Counted from the stretch's first letter, positions 1-12,381 are shown. The stretch is DNA of 64,000 bases from Stenocarpella maydis (GCA_002270565.1 NQMI01000021.1:413434-477433); one strand, 5' to 3'. Numbers and translations are program-made. Notes: generated from the sequence alone by a model not told the origin.

Positions 1-3000
1 TTATATTGGGTAAGGAATATATGGGTAATGATCTTATCTTCTATCTTATTATCATTATTATTAGCAGCAGGGTTGTTATTATTATCGTTTATAGTGATAA
101 CCGCCTTCTGCTTGCTCTTGGTTCCCTGTGGCCGTCCTTGTTGTTGAGGGATTACTGGGTTAGGGATAGCCGGTATGGGGTTTGGCTTAAAGCATACTGG
201 CTCCTTAGGGATGTTATTAGGGTTCAGCAGATTAATAGGTCCTTCTTTATCCCGGTAGTATGGCTATATGAGGGTTGATTAGAAAATAACTAGTTTATTT
301 AGTAGGTTAATTGTTATGTTATGATTGTTAATAGAGAGCAGTTTGTATAGGCCTTACTACCTAGTCTTTTCTTGCTATATACATACTTTACTTTAGAGTG
401 AAAGGCTTAAGATTCCTAATATATTTAGGCTATTCCTTGTATATAATGCTTTATTAATTTTATATGCTGCATTAATTCTCCTGATCTCCTTTATTGCCTT
501 CTATACTGCCTTAACTCTCCTTAGAGTAGATAGTATAGAGGCAGAATCTTCCGTTATATATAGGTATGCTCTAAATACTAGGAGAGTTAATATAAGGCCA
601 TTCAGGCCAACTATATTATTAACTACTGTAAAGCTTATTTATAGTATAGCTTCTTTAGTAAATATAGTTGACAACTCGGTATATAAGATATTAAAAGCCC
701 TATATAAAGGAGTGTAATATTGCTCTACTTTACTGATTAACTAATGTGCTTCTATAAGTATCTATTTATATATAATCCCTATAATATATACTATACTCTT
801 AAACTTGCTGGAAGTAAAGTTAGTCCCTATATTGGATATAAGGTAGTCTAGGGGACCTATATATATATTAATCTAGTAACTTTACAGGGCTTCCCATGTG
901 TCTTTAGTGGAAAGAGAAGGTAAGAATCATTCAGCTTGGAAGGAAGTAGCTAAGTTAATAATATATAGTATAGGAAGGCCTATTAAGTATATTATATTTA
1001 TAATAATCTTATAGTTAAAGTTAATATTATTATGGAGGTTAAACTTGAATCTTTAGGGCGTAGAAGAGTACATTTAGTAGTGGTAATAGAACTTAGTAAT
1101 AGCCTCTAATGCTAGGGAATTAATATTATGGCCCATGCTTATTAATAGCTAGGAAAGATAATTAATAGATGGGTGCCTAAATTGTCTATATAGCTGCTAT
1201 AGTTTGACTTTTATAAGGAAGAGAATGGGGGTGTTATTATCCTTATTGATATTTATAAGGAACTATAGGTATCCCTACTTTTAAGTAATAGGAAATATCT
1301 TCTTATGCTGCTAATTTGGCTTATATTGTATGACTTTATTGGTTATATTTTGCATAAAGAGTAAGTATATGTTTATATCTTGTATATATAAGAGGAAGGG
1401 GGTTGCTATCTTTATTATGTGGAACGTTAAGTTGCTAGCTGCTATATTAACTATAGTTGCTCCTATTAACTATAGTAGTTTTCCTAGTCTGAAGCAAACT
1501 GATGCTTTGCTTATGTGAGACTTATTAAGAGTAATAAGTAATAGTTGCTGCAGAGCAGTATATTAGTTATATCCAGCAGTGGAATAGTTAGCTGTGCCGG
1601 TATTTAGGAGGATCCCCTGGAAGCGCTAGTGCAAGTAGTTATCTATTATAAAGACTTCCTTAATATCGCTGGCTTCCTTATTAGCTTTATTGTTACTATT
1701 GCTAATGTTATTTTTATTAGTTATAGAGCTGGGGCTATCCTAGTCCTCCTTATTATTGTTAATACTAAAGGTATGGAGGAAAGCTTAGTCTACCAGCTAT
1801 ATATAGTTTTCTTAGGCTTTGGTACTGCTAATAAACATGCTGGTGCTCTTCTAGTTATTGCCCTTATAATTGATGCCCTTATAGTTAATAAGGAATGCAT
1901 GAAATTCATTATTTAAAGGAGGTTGATTTATAGCGCTATATATATTTATATATATGCCTTTAGCCCTCTAGTGCTCTTTAAAAGAGTGATTTAATAACTA
2001 GTATCCTTCCTTTTAGTAAATAAAGTATTTCTTCTTATATAGGGGATTATTTCCGTTATTCCTTCTATAAGGGCGGTTACATCCTTTAAAGAGCGGCTAG
2101 AAGTTGCCTTAGGGATGATAATTGCCTTATCCCGGGGGATATCACCCACATATAGAGTTCCTCAAGTAGTTGCCTTCATGCCGCCAGTCATTATTATACC
2201 AGCAGTTAAGATAGAACTAATTACTATTAAGGTACTGCTCATCATCTTGTTCTTTATCCTTATTATAGTTACCATCCTATCTATCATTATTACCTTGCCC
2301 TATAGTATATAACCGGGAGGGGCGTTAAGGCCCTAATAATATAGCATAACAATAGAGCATATTATACACTTTATTAGTAGTAGCCGGGGCTATCAGCTTA
2401 ATAAAGTAGAACTCAGGTATACCGCATATAGCACGGATGAGGTTGTTATATAGTGGTTTGTCTCCTAGTGCTTCTTTATAGCTAAGTATTTGGGAGTATT
2501 GCTTTATGTTTTTAATTAAGATTTCCACTATTTCTGATAAGGTTTTGCTCTTATTCTTCTGCTATATTAATACAAAAGTAGTAGTATTCCATGTTATTAA
2601 ATACACTTATTATCTGCCATCTATATTGAATTGTTGCTTAAGTTTGGTATATACTATAGCAAAGGTATCCTTATCTGTAATTAATTATATATAAAAATCC
2701 TTAGCTTCACCCTTTAATATCACGGGTAATTCTGCCCGGAAGTGAGTTAGATATAGGTAGTTATTTTTACAGATATTATAAAAGAGATGGATTTTATTAT
2801 CAAGTATTTCATCTATTGCTCCAGTAAATTTCTCATTATCCAAGTAGTGCTTGGCTATATTAGCAGATATACCCTTCTCTAGTGGTATAGCATATAGCTG
2901 TTGCAGAGGGATCGTGGCGTGCTTCTCATAGGCAGCTCGGAATTCCTCCTACTTGAGTGTTGATCTATAGCCATTAGAAGTCTTGTAGTTGTACACGCCC

Positions 3001-4000
3001 TGTAGCTGACGGGATGGGGACTGAGATCTGGGTACAGCTGGGGCAGTAGGTTATAATATAGGTCCATAGGTACTTAGGCCTATCCCTCTATTGCTGCTTG
3101 GTGCTGGTTAGCATTCCTTAAATAATAGACTGTTGTTAAAGGGGATATAGTTATAATATCTCTTCAACTATATCATCTATTAGTGCTAATATTACACAGA
3201 TACTAGGGCTTTTAATAGGGAATCTATCTCCAATAGTTCTATAAAGGCCTTTATATTATTATTAACCTATAGGTATATTTCCTTGCTTTACAGTATCTTC
3301 TTAAGGGCAGTAAGAATATCATAATAGATTGCTCTAAATGTTTGCTCTTTCCAGTCCCTAAAGTTATCCTTAAAGTTAATGTAGACTTCCTGGCCGGTAT
3401 GCTTTACATATGTTTGGTAGCATGCTTATATATAGGTATTAAGATGGATTGCATGTAGTCTTGAGTTACTCAGAGCATCTGGATTCAGGTCTACCCCCTA
3501 TAGACTGGGATTAAGGCTCGTCTTAGCAGTAGCCTCCCTAAATAATATATCCTCAATCATGTCCAACAAGTTAATAGGGTCAAGACTAGTAGTGACTGTT
3601 ATTACGGCTGTTGATGCTGATAGCATAAGAGTGTTATCTTTATCACAAGGGTTCATTATTATAATATATACATCGTATAATTAATATATAGTATTATAGT
3701 AAAGAACAGGGGTATGCTGGGGCAAAGTAGGGGTAAAAGAGATAGTAACAAGGGGTAGTGAGTGTATAGGGGTAAGCTGTTAGTAGGGGTAGTAAAGATG
3801 TGCTGGCTAGTAAGGTTAACCTCGGCTGGTATAGCTGATTGCCGAGGGGATTGCCGGGGTAGTTGCTAATGGGTGCCAAAGTAGTGATATCTCTAGCGTT
3901 ATCTTCAAGAGTAGTCATAGGTTGGCAACATTGTGCAGCCTCACGCATTCTACAGTTACTTTCCGATAATACTTAGGGCGTAGTGAACACACATGGGATA
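1..4000 (-). mobile_element. Degenerate AT-rich LTR-retrotransposon relic (RIP-like)
   Basis: This block is strongly AT-rich, dominated by TA and AT steps, and contrasts sharply with the GC-rich DNA to its right. No long open frame survives on either strand. On the minus strand, broken gag-like reading can be followed. Bases 2325-2528 read as a gag-like segment containing YNNLIRAICGIPEFYFIKL, which resembles the region before the zinc knuckle of fungal retroelement gag proteins. Bases 2640-2880 include LDNEKFTGAIDEILDNK and FRAELPVILKGEAKDFYIQL, and bases 3300-3420 include GQEVYINFKDNFRDWKEQTF. Bases 3694-3948 may be the gag N-terminus. Near 130-250 a proline-rich stretch with QQQGRPQGTKSK recalls the linker between integrase and reverse transcriptase in copia-type elements. 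If so, the order gag to pol runs leftward and the element continues beyond the window edge. The class (copia or gypsy) is not certain. The base bias suggests RIP. Confidence 0.7.
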
Positions 4001-5200
4001 AAGGTGGAGTATAGCGTTATACATATAAAGCCCTCTTCTTCTTATGATGGGTAGTGATAATATTGCTGAAGACCACCAGAGTATCTTTAAGGAGTAATAC
4101 CATTAGTACCATTAGTATAGCCACTATTAAAGTAGTAATGATCTATCTCTTTAATCCTTGCTAATCTATGGTCGCCCTTGCAACCACTGATTAGTATTAG
4201 ATGGGTCACATATTGCAATACAAGTGGGGTGTTGTTCTTATATTTCTCTCTATCTTTCGAGTAGTGGGTGCAGTGGGCGTAGCCCGCCAGCTATCTCGGG
4301 TCTATATAGTGGGTGGTAGTTGCTTAGTAAGCAACTACGCCCTCTGGCTACAGTACGGTGGCTGTAGCGATAGCCCACCAATGTGCTGTTGCACACTACT
4401 ATTGCCACACTTGCGTACATTGGCAACCAATTCAGAAGTTTGATAGGAGAAATGCGAAGAATTATCCCATTGACATTACTCCAAGTTCTGGGATTAAATT
4501 ACCTACTTACACTCCCACTAACTACTTCACATTTCATGAAGTGAGGCATCGCATGACCCAAAGCGAAGAAAACTGCATAGTTAGTACACGTATCCTACTT
4601 GCTACGTCTACTGTAGCATTCACAGAGCCTAAAAGCCTTAATGTGGCAGTAAACGCGGCGGCTCCGGAGGATTGCGGGGAGGTCGATCTTATTTTCCATC
4701 TACATCGCCAAACCCGACGGACTCAAAGGGGGAGACGTTTTCTTCCCGTCTCCACGTCCCCTGGGTAAAGGATTTAGCTGCAGCTGTTTTGAAGTCGGTC
4801 ACAATATTTGCGGGTTCGCTTTCGATTCTACAGCCCAGTTCCCCCACAAAGTCTCCATACAGTGTGCCGGTAGCGGACGGCAGTGGAAACCTTAGCTTGT
4901 GTGCATGCCGCTTCATTCACGAACTCTGCGTTTACACTGCCCAATGCGGCAAACTCAGAAACAGTCTCACAACTTTGAAGCTGCCTGTATCCCCTGTGGA
5001 ACAAATGAGCGTCCTAACTGGAAGCCCATATTGAGTCTAGAAAATTCAAGGAGACGTGACAGTGGGTCGCCTGAATCGATCAGTCAAGGCTCGAGGTTTG
5101 AAAACACAACTTGGACTGTATAAATTCCAAGGTCGAGTTGCTGCAACGCAGGCGGCATAGACTGGGCTGACTACCCTATAGTCCACAACTTCCCTCCAGA
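4000..5200. other. Transition from AT-rich relic to GC-balanced DNA
   Basis: No gene is supported here. A perfect short palindrome with 11-base arms lies near 4314-4336, with partly complementary sequence around it, so the DNA or RNA could form a hairpin. Short overlapping open frames on both strands (4201-5123) lack family resemblance. Composition returns to normal by about 4650. The last few hundred bases must hold the promoter of the signal-peptidase gene that starts at 5201. Confidence 0.4.
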
Positions 5201-5786
5201 ATGTCATCTTCAAAATCTACCAGCCGACAATCCCTGGCCGAGTTTCTACCCCTGCTCCTACACCTCAGTACCTTGTTCATGGTGTGGAAGGGGTTCAGCG
5301 TCGTAACCAACTCGACAACCCCCATAATATGTGTCGTATCCGAGTCTATGGCCCCCGCTTTCCACAAGGGAGACATTTTGCTTCTATGGAATCGTACATC
5401 TTTGATCGAAGTCGGGGACATTCCTGTTGTCTGGTTTAACGGCGCTCCATTGCCCATGGTTCACCGTGTTGTACAGTCATTCTGGGACGAGGACACTGGA
5501 GAGTAAGCCAAAATTCATAGCATTTTGAACTTCCCATGTAGCCAGTCTATTCTAACACAGCGGCGGCCCAAGGCAGATGTTTCTCACCAAAGGCGACAAT
5601 AATGCTGTTACGGACGAGGTTCTGTATCCCGGAGAGCGCACCACAGTGTCACGGCAGGAGATCCATGGGTTTGTTAGGAGCTTCGTGCCATTACTTGGGT
5701 GGCCGGTGATAGCAGTCCAGGAGTTGGCCTGGGTGAAATTCTTGGTCTGGGTGTTTGTGCTTGTTGCTGCCTGGCTGGGGATATAG
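5201..5786 (+). CDS. Divergent SEC11-type signal peptidase (ER, S26B)
   Basis: Two exons, 5201-5502 and 5561-5786, joined across a 58-base GTAAGC...CAG intron, give 175 residues, close to the usual Sec11 length of about 167. Sec11 is the catalytic subunit of the ER signal peptidase complex. The order is typical: a membrane segment at about residues 13-36, then SESMAPAFHKGD with the catalytic Ser49, then VHRVV with His88, then LTKGDNN with Asp113, and a hydrophobic C-terminus. All three catalytic residues are present. It is divergent: the usual SGSMEPAFQRGD is SESMAPAFHKGD, and the usual short polar end after the last hydrophobic segment is missing, the protein stopping at WLGI. Being beside retroelement DNA and other accessory genes, it is probably a paralogue rather than the essential SEC11 of this fungus. 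That is inference, because the rest of the genome is not visible. Confidence 0.88.
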
Positions 5787-6087
5787 TGGATGTGCAGGAG
5801 CCGGCAAATATCCGAACATGAGCTGGCGGCCCACTTGTATGTGACGAGCACAGTATGGCTGTTTGCCCGTCCGGAGGGCAGCGCGTGTAGGATATCAGAA
5901 CCTTGCTGTACCTTTTCGGGCAGATCTGCGCGCAGAATGATGGGTAGTCTAACCGTACACGACTATAAATCCATTGATATTTATCTATCGACTTGCAGAA
6001 CATCAAGGCGCCCGCCCTGTCTACCTGCCTCGATACATACTCAATACTTCAGCAAATTCTTTTCAACCATCTTTTAAGTCTTGTCCC

Positions 6088-6750
6088 ATGGCACAACTCA
6101 CCCCACTTACCACACCCAAGCCCCCAGTTATCATGCTGGAAGGCTACACCAGCATGGGGGAAACATCCTTCACGGTGGATTGTCACGACCGCGTCTTCAA
6201 CCTTGTGACGACCGCGCTAGACACACCGCAAAACGATCCGCTCTTCCGCGTCGAGTCGAAGCTCGGGACATCCTGGAGCTGGAGGCGCAAAGTTTACGAC
6301 CAGCGCGCCGGCGCCGCGCAGAAGCACATCTTCGACTTCCGGCACCATAGCGTAGACCCTAAGAACCGCTGGCTGGTTGAGTCCGCGGACGACAAGCGGC
6401 AGCTGGTCGAGCTGGTGCACAAGAAGCAGGTCACCAGCGTGGGCCACTCGGACATCGACGCCACCGTGCGCACCATCGCGGGTGAGGACGTCGTGGTCAG
6501 CATGCGCCGTTCCGGTTCAGAGAACGTCGCGTTTGAGAATATGTCCCTGAGTGTTGATGACACAATATTTGCGCATATTCAGAAGGTTACGTACACTCCG
6601 CCGGTTGGATTAGTGGGGAAGGTCATTGGGGAGGGTGTCAAGACCCCGTCGAGTGTCTGGAAGGCAACCGTTGCGGAGGGTGTGGACATGAGCTTGGTGA
6701 TGGTCATGGTGCTGTGCCGGGCAGAAATGTGTCACGTGTGGAAGAAATGA
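6088..6750 (+). CDS. Tubby C-terminal-like (LOR/LURP-one-related) domain protein
   Basis: An uninterrupted frame of 220 residues from ATG 6088, with no signal peptide or membrane segment. The beta-strand-rich composition and the run FTVDCHDRVFNLVTTA ... FDFRHHSVDPKNRWLVES resemble the LOR/tubby C-like fold found in many short fungal proteins. These proteins are thought to bind lipid or act as scaffolds, but their biochemical role in fungi is mostly unknown. An upstream in-frame ATG at 5974 would add 38 residues of non-conserved sequence, so 6088 is preferred; it starts just before MAQLTPLTTPKPPVIMLEGY, where family-like sequence begins. Codon use is GC-rich and ordinary. The assignment rests on overall fold-like pattern, not on a catalytic motif. 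Confidence 0.65.
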   Translation: MAQLTPLTTPKPPVIMLEGYTSMGETSFTVDCHDRVFNLVTTALDTPQNDPLFRVESKLGTSWSWRRKVYDQRAGAAQKHIFDFRHHSVDPKNRWLVESADDKRQLVELVHKKQVTSVGHSDIDATVRTIAGEDVVVSMRRSGSENVAFENMSLSVDDTIFAHIQKVTYTPPVGLVGKVIGEGVKTPSSVWKATVAEGVDMSLVMVMVLCRAEMCHVWKK

Positions 6751-6991
6751 GCGGTACTCTGGTACCTTTGCGCTGTGGAGATTATTCACACGGTTGGGCT
6801 TAACGATGATCGAAATATTGATCTGGTTGTTGCCTTGGGTAAGTGGAGTCAGTCTAGAAACATTACCTTGGTTATCTGTGGGCCGTGTCCATGCATGGAA
6901 AAAATGGTTTCCCGGCTGGTATTGGGTCGCGGGAGGGGTCAGTCTCTACCATTGAGACATATAATCAGGTAATATTTAATTAGTCAACACC

Positions 6992-8293
6992 ATGAACCAT
7001 ACTGGAGCAAAGAGGCCAATACTGGGGAGTTGGCACCATCACGTCCTACCTGGAAATCGAGTCGGCAAGATGGATCCATCCTTACGCTTGCTGGCATCTT
7101 GCTCTATACCAATAGCACACCTACTACTGTGCGTATTCATGTTTCACTTTATAATACACAGCTCTTGCTACAGACTGCGTCTTCTTCTCCTTCCACTGTT
7201 TCTTCTATTCGCAGTGCTTTCTTTTGCAACGTGCAACCGTTTCTCACCTGTTTCCACTTATTTATCAAGTCTATGAGCACAATCAGTTGCACTGAATATA
7301 GTGCATGTTTTCAACCTTGTGTGTATCGAGAGATGGCCAGCACCACAGGCTGAATCCTTGGCTACTTGGAAATCGCTTCGCACAACATGGGGCCTTTGGA
7401 GCAATCCGCAACTCCTCCCTGCTACCGTCATCTCCAAGAGCACCAACGAAAAAAACGATACAAACGAACCCACAGCAGAGCCGCATTCAGTTCCCGTCTT
7501 TGTTATCCTTCGTTTACTGAAGCTCCCGCTCTACTATTACCTCTACACTTCCGTTCTGCCCTCCATATTCTATGAGAAAATTTTCCGACTGGACATCTCA
7601 GATGTCGCGGAGACAGCGCTCCTCACCCGCGTCAGCCAGGTGACATACAGAGAGGTCGTTGTGCGGTCGTACGCGGCGGTCGTCTGGATCTGGGAAAGCC
7701 TGGTGCTACTTGACGGGTCAAATGCCGTCCTTGCCATAGTGGCCGTGCTCTCCGGCCTCAGCAGGCCTGAGGACTGGCCGTCTCTCTTCGGATATCCCAG
7801 TTCCGCTTGCGGCCTGCGGAATTTCTGGTCGCGGTTTTGGCACCGGCTGGCGCTCAGGCCGTATGGCAACTTCGGGCGGCTTCTGGCTGGACATATCCCT
7901 GTAAGGAGCAAGCGGGTCCAGAAATCAGCGATGGCACTCGTTATATTCCTGTTCTCTGGGTTCTCACACAGTGCTGTTAGCTGGCGACTAGGACATCTGG
8001 ATTGGGGTACCGATCTGAAATGGTTCGTGCTCAATTTTGCTGCGTGTTCGGTTGAACTCGTGGTTGTCTCGGCCGTGAGAGGCACCGCAAGGAAGTTGAG
8101 GCTCAAGCGTGAACTTCAAATGCTGGAGGCTAGCTGTTTAGGATACCTCATTGGTTATTCCTGTGTATTTGGTTTCTTTTTCTGGACGGTCCCCATGTGG
8201 AGGTTTCCACGATTACACAGGCAGCTGGAAGCCACCGAGAGATTGATGAGACTACTGTCGAATACGATCTTGATACCCAAGGAGGCACCATGA
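6992..8293 (+). CDS. Wax synthase-domain membrane acyltransferase (model uncertain)
   Basis: This is a multi-pass membrane protein of the fungal wax-synthase-domain family (MBOAT-like acyltransferases, often acting on terpenoids or lipids). The diagnostic motif LRNFWSRFWHRLALRPYGN lies at about 7835-7875. The N-terminal half has strongly hydrophobic segments (IAHLLLCVFMFHFII, LRLLLLPLFLLFAVL) from ATG 6992 or 7070. The frame 6992-7276 ends at TGA 7274-7276, and the same frame continues open to 8293 with family-like sequence directly after the stop. A 48-base GT-AG intron at 7239-7286 would remove the stop and keep the frame, giving about 417 residues. Its donor (GTTTCT) is weak and it is near the lower size limit for fungal introns. 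Otherwise the gene carries a nonsense mutation and is a pseudogene. Confidence 0.65.
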
Positions 8294-8670
8294 AAGCGAC
8301 ATTAGAGAGTTTGGAGGTGTCTTGCGCTATCAGTGGCCAGACCTGTGCGCATTGGGTGTAATTCAGAAGATTACTGGGCGCCAGCAAATCCCTTTGAGCT
8401 GTTGTCCTCTAAATGAGGGCACAGTCCCAATGATCTTTAGCCACTTGCTTGAATTTTCTATCGTATTTTGCTACGAACTCAACCAGGACCACAGCGTATC
8501 CAGTTATCATTAGTTGGTATAGTTCTTAATCCGATCATAATACCCTATAAAAAGAAAGAGCTATGGGCAAATACAGCCTTATAATAAGGCTATTATGTTT
8601 TAAAATTTATTATTATTAATCTTATAGTTATTACTTATTAAATGCTAAGTTTTTCAGTATTTATAATTAA
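8294..8670. other. AT-rich spacer after the wax-synthase gene
   Basis: This is the 3' flank of the wax-synthase gene. From about 8515 the sequence turns AT-rich, with poly-AT runs around 8590-8660 much like the RIP-type DNA at the left edge. There is no coding content. Confidence 0.5.
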
Positions 8671-9000
8671 CATTGTCACTCCGAATTCCGGCCATGCCTG
8701 TCACGAGAGGGGATACAGACACAAGGCAGCTGTGCTATATGTGCGCTACTCCCTTGAAACGCCCTAGTAGCGCCCCTAACGAAGCTCTAAGAGCAAAGTC
8801 CGTTGCCTAGGCCTCACTATAGGGGCTCTTACCTGAATGGCACAATATATCCTGACACCCGGCCGGAAGCCGGAGCAACAATGCTATATAAAGGGACTGC
8901 TACAGCTTTTTGGGGAGGTTGGAGGGGGGGGGTTTATACCTGGATTAAAAATGAAACCAGCTATAGTCAAATATATAATGTGACTGAAGTCCAGTGATCA
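8671..9000 (+). mobile_element. Possible solo LTR or LTR fragment
   Basis: The stretch starts with TGTCACTCC, repeats TGTCACGAG 28 bases on, and contains a good TATA box (CTATATAAAGGG near 8883-8894), an arrangement common in LTRs of fungal gypsy-type elements. It directly follows an AT-rich patch. A short open frame at 8803-8997 has no recognisable homology and is read here as LTR sequence. No second copy or clear target-site duplication is visible in the window, so the call is tentative. Confidence 0.3.
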
Positions 9001-12000
9001 TTAGCGACAATCTTCCCATTGTAAAAGCAAGTTGTGGGAGTACGTCAGAGATGTTTCTGTTTGCTGTGCCGCTTTTTATTTCTGGCTGAGGCGATTAGAA
9101 TAGTTATTCCAACATAACAGCAATGTTCTCTGTAATTCCCGGCTATATGATTCTGATATAGACCACAAGAGTATTTATGTCGTGGAATGAATTAGGGTAA
9201 ATTTGCCCGTGTCGTAATTCTCCAAGATAGTGACAGTTGGTCGCGGGGTCTCAACAAGTTACTGAACCGTCATCTCACACCAGGCTATTTGACAACCACC
9301 AATGGCTGTCACTGACTCCATCACTCAATACCTCTCCATAAGGGCCGAAGATCATCATCCTTGAACAGCACCATTGATGCCAGGGTGGAGATCGTCTTTT
9401 CGATGTCTATCAACTTCAATGAACTTGTCTACTGTACGCAGTGGGTATGATCTCATGCGTAAAGGAAGCTTAGATTAAGACAAATACATGGTAGGATATG
9501 ATAGGATAGGTTGAAGTTTCCAATCCCATCAAACACTCTGGATGGATGTCTGGTAAGGAGGCTTTTAACGTTAGAGTGACTCGAACTCTATTCCAATTAG
9601 GACACCTGGTGGTCATCGCCATGGAACTCTCCATCCTAATTTGGGCACAAGGTTATCACATACTTTTAGACTTTGTCGGTGCGCAAATGATAGTTCCAGG
9701 AGGTTCGCTAAAATATATGCCATCTACTAAATTGACCATTCACAGATCTTAAAACTCTTCCAAAATTCAAAAGGATTCCTAGAGTTATATAATAATCCAG
9801 GCGGGAGTGACCAGCCAATTGTTGCACTTGCAAGATACAGTGACTATGCTCAAGTGCTGACCAAGAGCCAACATTCCATTAGACAAATCGCCGGAAAGCA
9901 ATGAAGTTCCACCTCAGGCACGCATTGGCAGGAGATGAAGCCTGAGCTACAACAGAACATCTTAAACTTGGTCAAAATTGGCGCATCTATGCTAAACTCA
10001 GCTCAGAGGTGCATAGTGTAGCATCGCATCAGATGCTCAGAGAGACCAGACTCATGACTCCAGATTGTCTGCCTACCCCCGCCCGGATTGGCATAAGCAT
10101 ACTGAGATGGATGATCATGGCATGACTCAAACTTAGCCCTGGGGAGTGACTGGTCGTAGTACAGCGGAGAAAGAAGACATTTGGGTATCATCCCCTCCCC
10201 GCCCCCAATACAATCTATATCATCCTATTTCCAAGAGGTGGTACAGTATGACAATCAGGGAACAAGGCAGAGATTCGCGGAGCAAGAAACGGGCTGTCCA
10301 GGTGTGCATACAGCCCTAAGTGCATAAATATTTTATACCACCCAAATCGCATCTTCTAGTCTAGATTCTAATAGCTAGTTTATACACGTAATCTGCACAC
10401 TGGATTTGTACGCTGTTTAATTTGATCTACCTAGACAGACATATATTAATTGTGTGTGTGAGCATGCAGGCACTCAAGTGTGTGCTAATTGGTATGGATG
10501 TAAATTGGCTCAGGGTGATACAAATTGGCTATGGGTTGGGTACTTCAAATGTACCTCTGTACTCCCCGTTTCTTGCTCTGCGAATCTCTTGTCTTCTCAA
10601 ACTAAGCTCCTTATACTGGCGCTCTGCAGTACTCGATGCTGCAGCCCTTATGAGCACCCCTGAATATATCGACTCGGGGCCCCACGGGCACTTGATGAGA
10701 TAACCACCCTAGGTACGGTGAGACATCCGCCTATGATACTCACGGCTTGCCAAGCCATTTATGAGGCGCTTCGGACATCGAGCACTGTCTCACAAAAAAG
10801 GGATCAAGGCATAGACCGACGTGCAATCTTCTGGACATGCGACTTGTCTCCACCATGGCATCTGAGGCTTCTCCAGTCACGGTGGGCACATGCACGCCCA
10901 GGCTTTACCAGATTGTGGCAGTGCCATATTGGATGGCCTTGGCGACTACACCCAAGGCGGTTCGATGAGCTCCAGACCTGGTGGTTACCGGAAAACACGG
11001 CATCCCCGGAGTATTGGGATATACACCAGAGGCCCGGAAAATCCTGTAGTTATCATGTCGCAATCTGCTTTGGGTTACCAGAGTCAGTTCAGCGCACCTT
11101 GCGCCGAGCGCTTCCCGCTTATGCACACCCCCCAAGCCGTCACTCATGAGCATGTCAGGGAACAGCTTCCTGGCTGAGGTTGCTATCGCATCGCAAAACC
11201 AATATAGACTCGGGTAAATCGAGGTTCACTTGGCACAGGCTTCCTTGTAAACCCATGGCAGGCGCTAGCCGCGACAATGTCTGGGGTTGAACCAGCAGGT
11301 CGCTCACAGCCTCGCAGCGACACAGTATGATCCAGACAGGCCGTGCGGGTGATGTGTTATGGGGGCTTGCTTTTGTGTGGCCCGACCGCGATCCACGGAT
11401 GTGACGACCACGGACCCAGAGCAACTGTCGAGAGTAGAGATGGCCTGCCTCCAGAACGGCGCACAAATGGGCCAGGCCCAGCACAAAAACAAATGAGGAG
11501 CACCTATACAGCAGTGGGCATACTCTCCCTGACGTCCAGCTGTCTAGAAGTCGTCCATTCTGTGACACTGATACCAAGGACTGCAGGGCATGGTTAGCAG
11601 CGAGGAGACAACGACGCACACAAGTCCTCACGCCTGTATCGCGTACTTGGCGCACCGTCGATCCATGAGCAAGACCCGAGACATGCCCAAAACAGCCCAT
11701 GTTGGTTGGGCCGTGACTATTGGACATTTGTCTAGCTCACCGAAAGCATTGCCAAGATGCTCAGTCTCACCGTCAAGAGCTCTAGAACCGGGCGTGAAAA
11801 GACGCGACACATTGACAAGCAGCCCCCACAACTCGTGGTATGCCATGCCCCAACGGGGCGACCAGAACAACGCTCCACAGTTCAGATTTCTCAGCAGCCT
11901 TGGCCCATCCGGCAGACGCCCAACACCGCTGACACTTCAGGGGCAGTCGTCCCGCTCGGTATATACTGCGCGATAGATCGGAAGCTAACAAGGGGGGGGG

Positions 12001-12381
12001 GGGCACAAGGAACAAGTCCAGACAAGTAGGAACCCCCTACTAGCAAGCGGCCAGGAGAAAAGGCTCCCAAGTCTCGTTGGGAAGAACGGACAGTGTCGAC
12101 GCTTGCAAGCTTGCAAGGGCCCCCCGACAGGCAAGATCCTCCTCTTGAGCCGTGTCGTAAGGGCAGGCGGGCACATGTGTGCTCCGGAAAGGACTGGTTC
12201 GAAGACCCAACCAGTTGTCAAGACAGCAAGCTATCGCCTCCCGCACCCGGCTCCCCACGAAGAACCCACGATGCGTGTCGAGGATTTCCATCATCACCTT
12301 CTTCCCTGGGCAATCATCAGCAGCAACCCAACAGGCCTCCCTTTTTACACGCGCCTGATCCTTCCCAACCCCCTTCACCCG

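Noticed and set aside
9565..9600. B-box-like GAGTTCGAGTCACTC on the minus strand
   Set aside because: No A-box at the required distance and no acceptor stem.
11155..11727. 190-codon minus-strand open frame
   Set aside because: Overlapped by several other open phases on both strands, with no domain, signal or family pattern; likely chance in GC-rich DNA.
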